Shown here: piece after piece, positions 1-8,589 of the stretch
Layout: the number at the start of each line of letters is the position of its first letter
How positions within the stretch are numbered: the first letter of the stretch is position 1
From: UBA6168 sp039819485
GTDB lineage: Bacteria; Bacteroidota; Bacteroidia; Chitinophagales; Saprospiraceae
DNA: 64,000 bases
Direction: 5' to 3'
NCBI GenBank assembly: GCA_039819485.1
Contig: JBCBRY010000044.1
Coordinates: forward strand, 1-64,000
Notes under the pieces: generated by a model
Told to the model about the DNA's origin: nothing
The model's input: the letters and a program-made list of their open reading frames with translations, nothing else
Databases searched by the model: none
Translations under genes and position numbers: made by a program

Positions 1-16
1 CCTAAAAACCCCTCTT

Positions 17-75
17 TCGATTTCGATGGGCTCGACAGCCTGTCCCGAACTCGCTTCGGGACCCATCGAAATCGA
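17..75. repeat. Nested inverted repeat at window start
   Basis: Perfect 14-bp arms (17-30 and 62-75) enclose a second pair (tcccgaa 43-49, ttcggga 55-61), so the region can fold into a long two-stage hairpin. It lies upstream of the alginate regulator; the gene to its left is outside the window. It could be a terminator-like structure of that gene or a member of the intergenic inverted-repeat family of this genome. From 76 to 332 I see only AT-rich sequence. Confidence 0.7.
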
Positions 76-332
76 CGCCTTAAGTCTGAAAATCAGCTGA
101 TTTGAGCCGATTCAAAAATTTGGGATGACTCATGTTTGTGGTCTATGTTTTTTAAATAGAAGTTGTTTGAAAATTCCTGTTGAGTCGAAAATTTTAGGAT
201 TTGTGGCCAACAAGGAGTTTTCAAACAACTTCATAGAAAACAAAACCAAAACTTGTCTCATGCACTTTCTTCTGTTTTAGCCACCTCTCCCAAACTTTTA
301 TTTCGACGATTTTTCAAAAAAATAGTTTTTTT

Positions 333-363
333 TTTGGCAGAATAAAAATAAATACTACATTTG
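333..363 (+). promoter_or_regulatory. Predicted Bacteroidota promoter of the GntR regulator gene
   Basis: A -33-like TTTG (333-336) is followed after 19 bases by TACATTTG (356-363), a perfect match to the Bacteroidota -7 box TAnnTTTG. Transcription would start near 370, about 50 bases before the start codon. The match in both sequence and spacing makes this the best-supported promoter in the window. Confidence 0.65.
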
Positions 364-372
364 GACATCCAA

Positions 373-390
373 AAATTGGTCGACCAATTT
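373..390. promoter_or_regulatory. Palindromic operator, FadR/GntR type
   Basis: This is a perfect 18-bp palindrome, aaattggtcgaccaattt. Its core TGGTC/GACCA resembles the site bound by FadR-subfamily GntR regulators. It sits immediately downstream of the predicted -7 box and covers the expected transcription start, so binding should block transcription. The likely ligand is the regulator encoded just downstream (autoregulation); that is inference. A related TTGGT-N-ACCAA lies at 1369-1379. Confidence 0.6.
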
Positions 391-423
391 AAGGTCAACC
401 AAAAACTCGAAACTTGACACCTT

Positions 424-1161
424 ATGGACAGCTTTGATGTACTCAGTAATTTTCAGGAAATAAAGATAGAAACGCCCGTTGACAAGATCATCCGGCAAAT
501 TCGTGAATTGATCACCTCTGGTCAATTGAAACCGGGCGACCGTCTTCCTCCTGAAAGAAAACTGGCAGAGAGACTGGGAGTAGGCAGGACGAACGTCCGA
601 GACGCCCTAAGGAAACTTGAGTTTTATGGCATTTTAAGAACCTTGCCCCAGAGCGGGACAATTGTTGCCGGTATGGGCATCACTGCTTTAGAGGGGCTCA
701 TCTCGGATGTTTTAAAAATGGAAGGAAGCGACTTTGCCTCATTAGTCGAGACTCGCGTGCTACTCGAAACTCAGGCGGCACGCCTGGCGGCACAAAGAAG
801 AACCTCGGAAGACATCATTAACATCAAAAAAGCCTTGATTGCATATGAATCAAAAGTAAAACAAGGCACACAAGCTGTTGAGGAGGATCTACTATTCCAC
901 CTCAAAATAGCCGAAGCAAGTAAAAATTCAGTCCTTAAATCACTGATGCTCATCATCACACCAGACATCGTCAACAGTTTCATCAAACTTGATGTCTGTA
1001 GGGACAGACCTGTTTACAAAGCTTTGGAAGAGCACGAAATAATTCTGAAGCACATTGTGGCGCAAGAATCCAACTTAGCGGCGGAAGCCATGCGAGAGCA
1101 CTTGAAAGACGTATTTGAATACAGTCAGAATCTAAAGAAAAAAAGCGAGAACGGGATTTAG
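424..1161 (+). CDS. FadR-family GntR transcriptional regulator of the alginate locus
   Basis: A 245-residue regulator. The N-terminal winged helix (about residues 15-85) has the GntR signature (PPERKLAERLGVGRTNVRDAL). The C-terminal helical FCD effector domain (about 95-235) carries the usual Asp/His metal-ligand pattern (DLLFH, EEHEIILKH, MREHL). FCD regulators of this group normally sense sugar acids, and the neighbouring genes suggest an alginate-derived uronate such as KDG or KDPG as ligand (inference). The gene is transcribed in the same direction as the susC-led genes but separated from them by 455 bases. A palindrome over its own promoter suggests autorepression. Length and ATG start fit the family. 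Confidence 0.9.
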   Translation: MDSFDVLSNFQEIKIETPVDKIIRQIRELITSGQLKPGDRLPPERKLAERLGVGRTNVRDALRKLEFYGILRTLPQSGTIVAGMGITALEGLISDVLKMEGSDFASLVETRVLLETQAARLAAQRRTSEDIINIKKALIAYESKVKQGTQAVEEDLLFHLKIAEASKNSVLKSLMLIITPDIVNSFIKLDVCRDRPVYKALEEHEIILKHIVAQESNLAAEAMREHLKDVFEYSQNLKKKSENGI

Positions 1162-1162
1162 A

Positions 1163-1268
1163 GAGGTCAGTTGTCAGGCTGCCCTGGGGGTTGTCGGAGG
1201 TCATACGGATAACAACATCATCAATCTGTCTGATCCCTGACAGCAAAGCGGTCTGGTTTCTGGCAGCC
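1163..1268. repeat. Imperfect inverted repeat downstream of the regulator
   Basis: The left part (ggtcagttgtcaggctgcc and following) pairs imperfectly with the right part (tgatccctgacagcaaagc, ggcagcc). GGCTGCC at 1178-1184 and GGCAGCC at 1262-1268 form the clearest arms. The right part resembles the distant element at about 27230-27260 (tgacccctgacagtgaaac), so this is probably a degraded member of the intergenic inverted-repeat family. Confidence 0.5.
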
Positions 1269-1341
1269 AAAGGCAGTCTCACATTTACTCAATCACTAAA
1301 TCATTACTAAAACATGAAACTTTATAAGCCAACCTTCAATT

Positions 1342-1586
1342 CCAGCTAAAAAAAGAGCTGGCAACCCATTGGTTACCAACCCTTTTCTTTTCGGTAACAC
1401 TTCTATTTTCATTTAATACACCGATCATTTTTACGAACCGGAATCTGCAAATTCAACTTTTGTAAAAATGACCTGACAGTCTTTCTTGAAAAGACATTTA
1501 AAATGCTGCCGCATTTTAGACAGGGGCCTATTGCCTGAAAATGAGTGCTTTACCTATAAGAATAAAAAAACTCACCCTGAGGTGAG
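1342..1586 (+). promoter_or_regulatory. Structured leader region upstream of susC
   Basis: The 455-base gap before susC contains a run of separate stem-loops: CCAGCT/AGCTGG (1342-1361), GTTACC/GGTAAC (1372-1398), a 10-bp inverted repeat (1425-1434 with 1462-1471), TAAAATGC-TGCC-GCATTTTA (1499-1518) and CTCACC-CTGA-GGTGAG (1571-1586). TTGGTTACCAA (1369-1379) is a possible second binding site for the GntR regulator. AACTTTTG (1455-1462) is one base from a -7 box but lacks a -33 partner, so the promoter is not placed. A regulated 5' leader is plausible but unproven. Confidence 0.45.
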
Positions 1587-1616
1587 CAACATAACACAAT
1601 TTAAAATTATTGAATT

Positions 1617-4600
1617 ATGACAACGAAATTAACAAATCAAATCAACATTACCATACTGCTGGCCAGCTTTATGGCAATGTTGTTCTGCCTCCCGCTGGAC
1701 CTCCAGGGAACCACATCCAGTATGGACCCCGCCTTTGAGGAAACCCTGATGACGGTCACAGGTACAGTAACCTCCGGTCAGGATGGCTTACCACTCATCG
1801 GTGTCACCATTGTGGTAAGCGGTACAACTTCTGGAACCATCACCGATGTAGACGGAAGCTTTTCCATTGATGTAGACGATAACGCCATTCTTGAATTCAG
1901 TTATACGGGTTATAAAACACAGATCGTTCCCGTCAATGGCCAGGCCGTGATGAATGTTGTAATGCAGACGGATAATAACCTGCTGGACGAGGTGGTCGTC
2001 ATTGGCTACGGCAGTCAAAAGAAATCTCATCTTACCGGAGCCATATCAAAAGTCACCAACAAAGATTTGGACAAACTTCCGGTCGCCAGAGCAGATGACG
2101 CACTGGTAGGCCAGGTATCGGGTGTAAGCATTCAGGCAACGGAAGGTGAAGCAGGCTCCGACCCAACTATCCGGATCAGGGGCACGGGTTCTATGGTAGC
2201 CAGCTCCGATCCTTTGATTGTGGTGGACGGCCTGATCGTAGACAATGATTTTTTCGGCTCTATGGATATGAATGACATCGCTTCATTCGAAGTCTTGAAA
2301 GATGCCGCTTCCTCCGCCATCTATGGTTCCAGGGGTGGAAACGGGGTAATCCTCATCACTACAAAAGATGGCCAGGATGGAAAGACCAAGTTCTCCTATA
2401 ATGGCTATCACGGATTTAAAGAAGCTCATACCAGCGATGACTACTATTTTAGTGTCGCAGAAACCGCAGCCGCAGAAATGGCCGCCAACGGAGAATTGTC
2501 AGACAGAACCAGGTATAAACAACTAATTGGCGTTGACAGAGATTGGCAAGATGTGATTTTTGACGGTGGAAATATCACCAGCCATTCATTGAGTGCAAGG
2601 GGTGGCAGTAAGCGAACCAAGTTCAGTACGACCCTCAGTTATCTGCACGACGAAGGCGTATTGCTTACGGATGATTTTAAAAGATATAACCTGAATTTTA
2701 AAATAAACACCAAATTGAATGACCGTTTGTCGTTCGGTGTGAGCATCAACCCATCCTATACTGACAGAAGAAGGTTTGATGGCTCTACCCATGACATTTT
2801 AAGACAGACGCCGTGGCTCCCGGTATATCATGATGAGCAGACCATTCAGTTCGTCAACTACCATAAATACCCGGATGTACAAATCGGGGATTACGCCATA
2901 CAACGCCATTTTGATGATTATGACCTGGATGCAGGCATGCCTGTGCCATCAGGAGGGACCGATATCAGTAATACTTCCAATACCAACCCGGCAGCAAAAG
3001 TTTTGGAACGGGACCGGACCGAGAAGAGGTTCAAAATGTTTGGAAGCACTTTTTTGCAGTACAAAATCGCCGATGGGCTGAAATTTAAAACTGTCTTCTC
3101 TTCAACGCTGCAAAACAGAAGGCAGAGGAGGTGGCAAGGTCTTGAGGCGCACAGGAACGGTGCCGCCAATATTCAGCTTGACCTGTTCGACCGCAACCGG
3201 TGGCGGCTGGTCAACGACAACTATTTCACTTACGACAAAGAAATCGGACAACATGAGTTCAACGCGGTCCTGGGTACATCAGCGGAAAGATGGAATACCA
3301 GTGAAAATTCGGTAACCGGAACGGGTTACGACGACGACCTGTTACAAACAATTTCTGCAGCCACCACCATTGCCGGTGCTTCGTCAATAGATTGGGAAGG
3401 CAGGTTCCTCTCTTTCTTTGGCCGGCTTAATTACGTTTACAATTATAAATACCTGGCCTCTTTCAGCATGAGGAGGGATGGTAGTTCCGTCTTTGGAACA
3501 GACAATAAATACGGGAATTTCCCAGCAGTTTCAGCTGGATGGATCATTAGTGAGGAAAGTTTTTTACAAGACAATAATATCATTAATTATTTGAAGGTCA
3601 GGGCCAGCTATGGTCTTACTGGAAACAACAGGTTGAACACCGGCGATGCACTGATTGATAATTACCCGTACGATGCACTGCTCAATGCCAACACTGCCGT
3701 AGTAGGTGGAAATCTTGTCGGCGGTTTCGGTGCTATCAACATTGCCAACCCTGGGCTCCAATGGGAAAGGTCAAGGGAAATCAACCCAGGTATCGATTTC
3801 ATCCTATTTAACGACTTTTTATCCGGCACCCTGGAGTATTATGAAAGAACCAGCGATCAGTTGTTGTTGTACAATCCGGTTTCTTCGACCACAGGATTTA
3901 CCGAAGCACTCGTCAATTTAGGGGAAGTAAAAAACAGTGGGTTTGAATTCGAATTCAGGACCAACAACATCCGGACCAAGGATTTCACATGGACCACCAC
4001 CCTCCTGGGTTCCATGAATGAAAACGAGCTGGTTGACTTTGCCGATTCTGACGGACAAATTCAAAACGTGGACAGCAAAAGAGCCGCTGAATGGATCAAC
4101 CTGGAAGGCTATCCTATTTCATCCTACTATGGCTGGGTAGTGGACAGAGATATTCCACTTGAATACCTGAATGACGCATATCATCCGGTAGGTGGTGAAG
4201 CTCAAGATGTATATGTGAAAGATTTGAACGGCGACGGTGTCATCGATGATGATGATAAAACGATCTTGGGTGATCCTTATCCAGAGTTAGTTTGGAGTTT
4301 GACCAATAGCATCACTTTCAAAGGCATCGATTTAAGCTTCATGATCCAGGGAAGCCACGGAGCCGAAATAAGGAATATGGGAGACCAATACCTCTTCAAC
4401 CACTTTAACAGCAGCCAGGATTTCAATCCTGACACCACTCCGGATCAGGAATTTATTAGAGAGAAAATATTCACCGACGACATTATTCAGGACGCTTCTT
4501 ACGTGTCCCTGAGAAACGTGACGCTTGGCTACAGGTTTGGATCAAACGTATTGGGCCGTACAGGTTTTACCAGTGCAAGGGCTTATGTAGCAGCACAAAA

Positions 4601-4742
4601 CCTCCTGTACATGACGGCCGATGGCTACACCGGATTCAATCCTGAGTCCATCAACAGCACCAGCCCAACCACTTGGGGGTATCAGAGAGCGGGCTCACCT
4701 ATCCAGAGAACGGTCTCCGTTGGACTGAACTTAGAGTTTTGA
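1617..4742 (+). CDS. susC: SusC-family TonB-dependent outer-membrane transporter (alginate oligosaccharides)
   Basis: A 1041-residue outer-membrane receptor, the usual SusC length. It has a signal peptide, a carboxypeptidase-D-like beta-sandwich (about residues 46-118), a TonB-box-like segment (LDEVVVIGYG) followed by a plug domain (about 130-250) with the typical RIRGTGS and LKDAAS...YGSRGGNGV motifs, and a 22-strand-type barrel ending in an aromatic residue (LNLEF). A KDLNGDGVIDDDD loop, common in SusC proteins, is present. It imports glycan fragments into the periplasm with the SusD lipoprotein encoded next. Alginate as substrate is inferred from the lyases and uronate-catabolic genes downstream. 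Confidence 0.95.
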   Translation: MTTKLTNQINITILLASFMAMLFCLPLDLQGTTSSMDPAFEETLMTVTGTVTSGQDGLPLIGVTIVVSGTTSGTITDVDGSFSIDVDDNAILEFSYTGYKTQIVPVNGQAVMNVVMQTDNNLLDEVVVIGYGSQKKSHLTGAISKVTNKDLDKLPVARADDALVGQVSGVSIQATEGEAGSDPTIRIRGTGSMVASSDPLIVVDGLIVDNDFFGSMDMNDIASFEVLKDAASSAIYGSRGGNGVILITTKDGQDGKTKFSYNGYHGFKEAHTSDDYYFSVAETAAAEMAANGELSDRTRYKQLIGVDRDWQDVIFDGGNITSHSLSARGGSKRTKFSTTLSYLHDEGVLLTDDFKRYNLNFKINTKLNDRLSFGVSINPSYTDRRRFDGSTHDILRQTPWLPVYHDEQTIQFVNYHKYPDVQIGDYAIQRHFDDYDLDAGMPVPSGGTDISNTSNTNPAAKVLERDRTEKRFKMFGSTFLQYKIADGLKFKTVFSSTLQNRRQRRWQGLEAHRNGAANIQLDLFDRNRWRLVNDNYFTYDKEIGQHEFNAVLGTSAERWNTSENSVTGTGYDDDLLQTISAATTIAGASSIDWEGRFLSFFGRLNYVYNYKYLASFSMRRDGSSVFGTDNKYGNFPAVSAGWIISEESFLQDNNIINYLKVRASYGLTGNNRLNTGDALIDNYPYDALLNANTAVVGGNLVGGFGAINIANPGLQWERSREINPGIDFILFNDFLSGTLEYYERTSDQLLLYNPVSSTTGFTEALVNLGEVKNSGFEFEFRTNNIRTKDFTWTTTLLGSMNENELVDFADSDGQIQNVDSKRAAEWINLEGYPISSYYGWVVDRDIPLEYLNDAYHPVGGEAQDVYVKDLNGDGVIDDDDKTILGDPYPELVWSLTNSITFKGIDLSFMIQGSHGAEIRNMGDQYLFNHFNSSQDFNPDTTPDQEFIREKIFTDDIIQDASYVSLRNVTLGYRFGSNVLGRTGFTSARAYVAAQNLLYMTADGYTGFNPESINSTSPTTWGYQRAGSPIQRTVSVGLNLEF

Positions 4743-4762
4743 GTAGCCCGTTTTGTGGGCCA

Positions 4763-4834
4763 GTTGATAACAAGCTGATAAAAGGTTGATGAAAGTTGGT
4801 TATTCTTTCCTATCAACCTTTTATCAACCATCAC
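4763..4834. repeat. Inverted repeat between susC and susD
   Basis: The left arm (4763-4799, reiterated gttgat/gataa words) pairs with the right arm (4811-4834, tatcaaccttttatcaacc). It fills the spacer and ends six bases before the preferred susD start. A longer susD reading frame would start inside this repeat, which argues against that upstream ATG. Confidence 0.8.
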
Positions 4835-4839
4835 TAAAA

Positions 4840-6285
4840 ATGCAAAAAATGAAACATAAAATATATGCCTTTTCAATTCTCCTAGCAGGGCTGATGTTCA
4901 CTTCCTGCGAAGAGGATTATTTAAACCCAAGCCCAACGGCTGCAGTCAGTGCCTCTGACTATTATTCGACGGAAGCACAGTTGGAAGCAGGAATCATCAG
5001 CATGTACGATGGCCTGCAAGGGGTCAACATTCTGGCTGATACAGATGTCAATAAAAACCACTCCGTTCAGTTCGAGTTCTATCTGACTGAAATGAGAAGT
5101 GACAACACCAAAACCAAAAGCAGCGAAGGGGAGGCGGCCCAATTTGAAGATTTTACCATTCAGGCCACCAATGGTATTGTTGTGGATTACTACAGAAGCT
5201 GCTACGACATCATTTTCAGGGCCAATACAGTACTTGAAAACTTAGGTGTCGCCTCTGCCGAAAACGCACTGAAGTTTGAAGGTGAAGCAAAATTTGTGAG
5301 AGCATACGCCTATTTCAACCTGGTGAGATTGTTTGGTGACGTGCCGCTCGTCGACCGGGTCATTGCGCCATTGGAAACAGACATTCAATTTACCAGAGTA
5401 GGCACAAGTACCATCTATGACCTGATCGTTAGCGATCTCGACGCAGCTGTAAAATCTTTGGACGACACTTACCAGAACAGGGCTTCCAGGTCAGCCGCCG
5501 AGGCGTTGCTGGCCAAGGTACACCTCACCCTGGGCAACTACAGCGAGGCAAAAGCACTGTGCGAATCTGTAATGGGTGCAGGGTTCTCGCTGGAGCCAGA
5601 GTTCAAAGATGTCTTCTACAGTGAAGGGAACAACGAAGTCATATTCGCCATTGGATACGTATCTGACAATTCCAACGATAGCCAAAACTTCTCAACGGAA
5701 TGGTTGAACGCCGTAGGCAGAACTGCCGGAGTCAACTACGTGACCGATGAGGCCAAAGCTATTTTGGATGAAAAAGGAGGCAACAGAACCCAGTATTCTT
5801 ACCGCCAGGACCTGCTGCAGTCACAGTTTTATCAGGTCATCAAATACCTGCCGGACGGAGATGCCGCCTTGGGAATCGACCCCGTATCAAGTGATCCGAC
5901 CTTGGCCGGCAATGATTGGATCGTCCTGAGATATGCTGATGTTTTATTGATGCACGTCGAAGCCATCATCGGTGCCGGTAACGGCACCAGCACAACTGAC
6001 CCGGCCGCTTTGGCTTCGTTTCAGGAAGTCAGGAACAGAGCCGGACTAACGGATGCCGTGACAAGTATTACCAAAGAAGAATTATTGGATGAAAGAAGAG
6101 TGGAATTGGCTTTTGAGAATCAAAGATTTTTTGACCTGGTTCGATTTGGAGTCGCAACGGAAGTCCTTTCGGAATTTGCTGCCAACAATGGTTTCACTTT
6201 CTCCACCACTGACCTTTTGTTGCCAATTCCTCAAAGAGAAATAGGGTTGAGCAATGGCCAGTTGACCCAGAATCCAGGTTATTAA
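4840..6285 (+). CDS. susD: SusD/RagB-family glycan-binding lipoprotein
   Basis: A surface lipoprotein of about 481 residues that caps the SusC barrel and binds glycan. The start at 4840 (or 4849) puts a lipobox (GLMFTSC) at the right distance; the upstream ATG at 4786 lies in the spacer repeat and would bury the signal. The SusD architecture is clear: N-terminal DYLNPSPTAAVSASDYYSTE, TPR-like helices (FVRAYAYFNLVRLFGDVPL), and a C-terminal ERRVELAFENQRFFDLVRF followed by LLPIPQREI and NPGY. It is co-directional with susC, 97 bases downstream. Alginate specificity is inferred from context. Confidence 0.95.
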   Translation: MQKMKHKIYAFSILLAGLMFTSCEEDYLNPSPTAAVSASDYYSTEAQLEAGIISMYDGLQGVNILADTDVNKNHSVQFEFYLTEMRSDNTKTKSSEGEAAQFEDFTIQATNGIVVDYYRSCYDIIFRANTVLENLGVASAENALKFEGEAKFVRAYAYFNLVRLFGDVPLVDRVIAPLETDIQFTRVGTSTIYDLIVSDLDAAVKSLDDTYQNRASRSAAEALLAKVHLTLGNYSEAKALCESVMGAGFSLEPEFKDVFYSEGNNEVIFAIGYVSDNSNDSQNFSTEWLNAVGRTAGVNYVTDEAKAILDEKGGNRTQYSYRQDLLQSQFYQVIKYLPDGDAALGIDPVSSDPTLAGNDWIVLRYADVLLMHVEAIIGAGNGTSTTDPAALASFQEVRNRAGLTDAVTSITKEELLDERRVELAFENQRFFDLVRFGVATEVLSEFAANNGFTFSTTDLLLPIPQREIGLSNGQLTQNPGY

Positions 6286-6323
6286 TTTTTTCTAACCACT
6301 TTTTCATCTAAAAAAAAGAAATT

Positions 6324-7175
6324 ATGTACAGCATCAATTTTAGCACAATAAATAAAAGAGCCTTTTGGATAGGTTCGATGTTTTTACTCCTTTCTGTCCT
6401 CATTGCTTCCTGCGATTTCGGATATGACCTGCCGGAGGCCAACTCCATCCCGGACGAAACACCCCCTTCTGCCGTGTTTGATTTCAAACAAAATGAGCTG
6501 GACTGGATGCAGGTTGATTTCAGCAACCTATCCAACAGTGCAACTGATTACACATGGGATTTCGGAGATGGCAATACTTCAACCGAAAAGGAACCCAGCC
6601 ATATTTATGCCGATGCAGGAACCTACACTGTTTCATTGACTGCTACCGATAAATTAAATGCTACCAGCACCTCCTCCAGAGAGGTCGTCGTGGAAGAACC
6701 AGCCTCGGCTCCGTTGCCGACCATCCTTGAACCAGGTTTCGAAGACAACAGTCTGCCCGATGGTTCCGGAGATGGCCGCGATTCGTGGAGAAATGATGCC
6801 GGAGGGGTTATTCAAATTACCTCCAGCCCCGTGCATGAGGGCGCACAGGCAGCCAAGCTCCCTTCAGAGGGTGACCGGGTTGGCATGCAGGCCATCGCCG
6901 TAGTCCCCAACACTGATTACAGACTGAGTTTTTATTACACCATGAAAAGTGATCCGGGGACATTGACCGTTGCCATTCTGAGCAGCGAAATCACAGATCT
7001 GGCCGAACTCTCAGGCGCAACCATCGCCTCCGTAGACCTAACGGACAACTCAGATCCCGATACTTACGTCAATGAAATATTATCATTTAATTCCGGCGAT
7101 TATTCTGTCGTCTATTTGGTTTTTACTAATTCAGATTCTGAATGCCGTTTGGATTCTTTAGAATTTATCGAATAA
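6324..7175 (+). CDS. PKD-domain surface lipoprotein of the alginate locus
   Basis: A 283-residue lipoprotein (lipobox VLIASC at about residues 24-30). It has one PKD domain (about 48-123; YTWDFGDG, SHIYADAGTYTVSLTATD) and a C-terminal beta-sandwich (about 133-283) that resembles carbohydrate-binding jelly rolls (FEDNSLPDG, YRLSFYYTMKSD). PKD lipoproteins occupy this position after susD in other Bacteroidota alginate loci, where they are considered surface glycan-binding proteins. It shares the susC-susD transcription unit (38-base gap) and is followed by a strong hairpin. Alginate binding is inference. Confidence 0.8.
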   Translation: MYSINFSTINKRAFWIGSMFLLLSVLIASCDFGYDLPEANSIPDETPPSAVFDFKQNELDWMQVDFSNLSNSATDYTWDFGDGNTSTEKEPSHIYADAGTYTVSLTATDKLNATSTSSREVVVEEPASAPLPTILEPGFEDNSLPDGSGDGRDSWRNDAGGVIQITSSPVHEGAQAAKLPSEGDRVGMQAIAVVPNTDYRLSFYYTMKSDPGTLTVAILSSEITDLAELSGATIASVDLTDNSDPDTYVNEILSFNSGDYSVVYLVFTNSDSECRLDSLEFIE

Positions 7176-7193
7176 AAATTTATCCACCGTTTT

Positions 7194-7226
7194 AGAAATG
7201 TCATTTTTTGAAAAAATGACATTTCT
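7194..7226. terminator. Perfect 16-bp hairpin after the susC-susD-PKD genes
   Basis: AGAAATGTCATTTTTT is followed after one base by its exact reverse complement. It starts 18 bases after the PKD lipoprotein stop codon and contains T and A runs in the stem. It probably terminates or processes the susCD transcript and separates it from the lyase gene. A short ORF across it is a by-product of the palindrome. Confidence 0.7.
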
Positions 7227-7304
7227 TTCCGCCATTTTCTTCTCTGTCTTAATTCTATGGTATTTTTTTTTAGCAGACAGAAAAGTTGTTCAGAGACAAA
7301 GCAC

Positions 7305-7405
7305 CCTGATGTATTTCCTCCCCCCGGCCCCCTCCAGAGGGGGAGATATGCACCACGTTCTTTTCTCCCCCTCCGGAGGGGGCCGGGGGGAGGAAACACA
7401 TCAGG
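7305..7405. repeat. GC-rich inverted repeat, copy 1 of shared-core family
   Basis: The arms contain cctccccccggccccctcc and the matching ggagggggccggggggagg, extended outward by locus-specific flanks (cctgatgt / acatcagg). The loop contains atgcaccacgtt, also found in the loop of the copy at 12037. It lies in the 335-base gap between the PKD lipoprotein and the PL7 lyase. The gap also holds TTAATTTTTG (7425-7434), a weak promoter candidate. Confidence 0.85.
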
Positions 7406-7510
7406 AGTGAACGGAAAACAATTATTAATTTTTGAACACTTCTGAAAAATAAACAAGAATTGAAACAGAGAAAACTTACAAGATTTAAAATCGGTATTTA
7501 ATTCGAAAAA

Positions 7511-8425
7511 ATGCAGTATTTATATTCAATAAAAAAAATCAATTTTTCAATTTTATTTTTTGCAACAATTATTTTTTTAAATATTAATTGCAAAAAAGGA
7601 CTTGAACGCCCGACCGGAACTTATACTCCCCCGATTGAAGAAAAAGAATTAGTCGAGGGCGTTGATTATTTTTTACCGCATATCGATTTGAGCAACTGGA
7701 AAGTCACACTACCGATCGGCAATCCCACGGAAGTTAAGCCACCAGAAATAGAAAATTACGCGACCAATAATTTATTGAAAGATTTTATGTACAACGACTC
7801 TACCGATGGCTCTTTGGTCTTTTATACTCATCCCGGTGCATCGACTGCCAACTCATCTTATTCCCGTACTGAATTGCGTGAGCAAATGGTTCCGGGAAGC
7901 AACAATACGAATTGGACCTTTTCCCAGGGCGGACGAATGAAAGGTACTTTATCAGTTCCCGAAATTTCCGAAGATGCCGATGGCAAACCACACCGGGTCA
8001 TCATTATGCAAATTCACGGAAGGCTGACCGACGAACAAAGGGATTTAATTGGCGAAGACGACAACAATGCACCTCCGGTATTAAAAATATATTGGACGGA
8101 TGGAAAAGTGCGGGTAAAAACCAAAGAACTAAAAAATATAAATACCACGGAACCAGAAATCCTTTACACCGATGCCTGGACAGATGACGAAGGATTTAAT
8201 TTTTCGGAAAATGTGGGCACAGCAAAATTTACGTTGGAAATAATTGCCTCAGAAGGAAAAATGGAAATCATTTTAAACGAAGAAGAATCTGTAGTTTATG
8301 AAAATATCCATTTACAAAAATGGGGTGTTTTTGAAAATTATTTTAAAGCCGGCAATTATTTAGTCACAACCGATGAAGGCGCATTTTCAAAAGTCAAATA
8401 TTACGATTTGGAAGTGAGTCATTAA
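7511..8425 (+). CDS. PL7-family alginate lyase, lipoprotein
   Basis: A 304-residue lipoprotein with Cys27 as lipidation site (NINC). It then forms a single alginate-lyase-2 jelly roll (about residues 55-302). All three PL7 signatures are present: RTELRE (119-124), QIH (167-169) and YFKAGNY (277-283), so the catalytic Arg, Gln, His and Tyr are intact. It cleaves alginate by beta-elimination to give unsaturated oligosaccharides, most likely on the cell surface. QIH rather than QVH is usually linked to G-containing substrates; that preference is only suggestive. The gene is more AT-rich than susC. Confidence 0.93.
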   Translation: MQYLYSIKKINFSILFFATIIFLNINCKKGLERPTGTYTPPIEEKELVEGVDYFLPHIDLSNWKVTLPIGNPTEVKPPEIENYATNNLLKDFMYNDSTDGSLVFYTHPGASTANSSYSRTELREQMVPGSNNTNWTFSQGGRMKGTLSVPEISEDADGKPHRVIIMQIHGRLTDEQRDLIGEDDNNAPPVLKIYWTDGKVRVKTKELKNINTTEPEILYTDAWTDDEGFNFSENVGTAKFTLEIIASEGKMEIILNEEESVVYENIHLQKWGVFENYFKAGNYLVTTDEGAFSKVKYYDLEVSH

Positions 8426-8509
8426 GCGAACAATTAGTGAGAGTAAATGGTCAACATTGCCCACTGGCCGCGAAGTTTCATACAATAATAATTTGGTTAG
8501 GGCTTTTCG

Positions 8510-8553
8510 CAGATGTCCTGTCTGATGTCTATTGACAGGGGGCAGGATGTCTG
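8510..8553. repeat. Short inverted repeat before the Nramp-like gene
   Basis: cagatgtcctgtctgatgtc pairs imperfectly with gacagggggcaggatgtctg across a two-base loop. It belongs with the other intergenic inverted repeats and could also act as a terminator after the PL7 gene. Confidence 0.6.
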
Positions 8554-8589
8554 ACTTTTTGAAAAAAATATTCCGTAATTAATTGTTAA

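Noticed and set aside
4786..4839. Upstream ATG for susD
   Set aside because: It lies in the spacer inverted repeat and would place the lipobox too far from the N-terminus.
7198..7456. ORFs on both strands across the GC-rich hairpin
   Set aside because: They are frames forced open by the palindrome; composition (Pro/Gly/Arg) and lack of start context argue against translation.
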